Shown: one piece after another, positions 63,126-64,000 of the stretch
Position numbering within the stretch: the first letter of the stretch is position 1
Layout of the letters: the number at the start of each line of letters is the position of its first letter
From: Glandiceps talaboti
Lineage: Eukaryota > Hemichordata > Enteropneusta > Spengelidae
DNA length: 64,000 nt
Direction of reading: 5' to 3'
Assembly (NCBI RefSeq): GCF_964340395.1
Contig: NC_135563.1
Coordinates: 22,056,151 to 22,120,150 of the forward strand
The notes under the pieces: model-generated
Seen by the model: only the letters and a program-made list of their open reading frames with translations
The model's database searches: none
Told to the model about the DNA's origin: nothing
Position numbers and translations under genes: made by a program

Positions 63126-64000
63126 CTATAGGAGAGTAGATCATTGGAGAGTGAATGTCTCATTGGAAACATGAATGATTTAATGAGGATTGGTATAAAC
63201 CATCATTTGCTATGAAAAGCTACTGTACTAGAGTAACCTACATATCATATGAATGATATATACGGATATAATATGCAAAAAATATGTAAATTAGTAAGTT
63301 GCAATTTTATTATCCATCTTCATTATAATTACTATCAAATCAGAGTGACTATAGATTTTAATTAGACGGCACAACGTTTTTGTTACCTATTACACAAACA
63401 CAATACAGGCACTGATAGCGTGCACCCACATGAAAAGTGGCATTTAATCTCAATATATGTTAACATAAGTAAACAGTTTTGCGTTTGAATCTTCCTTGTT
63501 TCATACGACAGTGAAACTTTCACGTTATCAGTGTCAGTACTTTGTTTTATGTAATTGGTTACAACCCCCCCCCCAAAAAAAAAAAAAAAAAAAAAAAATT
63601 GAATGAGACGTAAAAAACAGTGTGTTGCATACAGTAATTGAAACTCTATTGTCACTCTGGTTTGGTAGTAGTTGTCAAAATTTATAATTGTGACTAATTG
63701 TGAATTCAGAACACTTAAAATACAACTTAAGTTAGGCTTTACTGAAAATTCAAAAAACTGTAACCTGCTGATATTGCTGTCTATAGTATAAACCCTGTTT
63801 TGTTACTGACGTAGAATATTAACGAATAATTGACATGACTATTATTGAAGTACATGATTGGCAATGTTTCAAGCCAGGACAGTTTCAATTTTGTAAATAC
63901 AATATGAGTTTTACGATGAAAAAACAACTAAACAACTATATCAAAGAAAATGACTAAATATTACAGTAAGGGTACTATACACAAGTTAAGGCAAACATAC
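63126..64000 (-). other. Upstream intron of the channel gene (partial)
   Basis: No further exon recognised on either strand. A C-tract followed by an A-tract lies at about 63565-63598. Confidence 0.5.

Overview
The window is eukaryotic and almost certainly from a bilaterian invertebrate. Genes are split by GT-AG introns, the DNA is AT-rich, intergenic and intronic space is large, and microsatellites, minisatellites, tRNA-derived SINEs and short inverted-repeat elements are abundant. The species cannot be named from sequence alone; a marine lophotrochozoan or invertebrate deuterostome is a guess. No prokaryotic, organellar or viral gene set was seen.

Five protein-coding genes were reconstructed exon by exon, using protein similarity recalled from the families and reading-phase continuity. 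(1) ARL3, minus strand, 847-3811: first three coding exons only, the gene running off the left edge. (2) and (3) Two tandem sideroflexin-2-like genes, plus strand, 5635-12657 and 16274-21896: each has nine coding exons of exactly matching lengths and encodes 333 residues. (4) NUP107, plus strand, 23382-50185: 25 coding exons joining in phase to 993 codons plus stop. (5) An anion-type Cys-loop ligand-gated channel subunit, minus strand, 57512-63125: seven exons from the N-terminal domain to the stop, with the 5' end beyond the right edge.

Layout: ARL3 and the first SFXN2 copy are divergent (head-to-head), as I recall for human ARL3/SFXN2 on 10q24, so this looks like an old conserved gene pair with a local SFXN2 duplication added. 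The SFXN2 copies are a mosaic: exon 5 differs at 3 of 147 bases, exon 7 at 31 of 100. This suggests gene conversion over the 5' half. NUP107 carries internal duplications of its own exonic sequence (exon 1 start region, exon 9), and its stop codon lies in the first unit of a 29-bp tandem array. About 6.5 kb without a recognisable gene separates NUP107 from the channel gene.

The rest is repeats. Several short non-autonomous elements have terminal inverted repeats starting TAG and apparent 9-bp target duplications (4289-4460, 19056-19571, 22476-22764, 51750-52228). Other foldback elements, two tRNA-derived SINEs and about twenty tandem arrays are also present. No novel multi-gene system was found. 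The most interesting points are the conserved ARL3-SFXN2 pair with its duplication, the conversion mosaic, the exon-derived repeats in NUP107 and the inverted-repeat element families.
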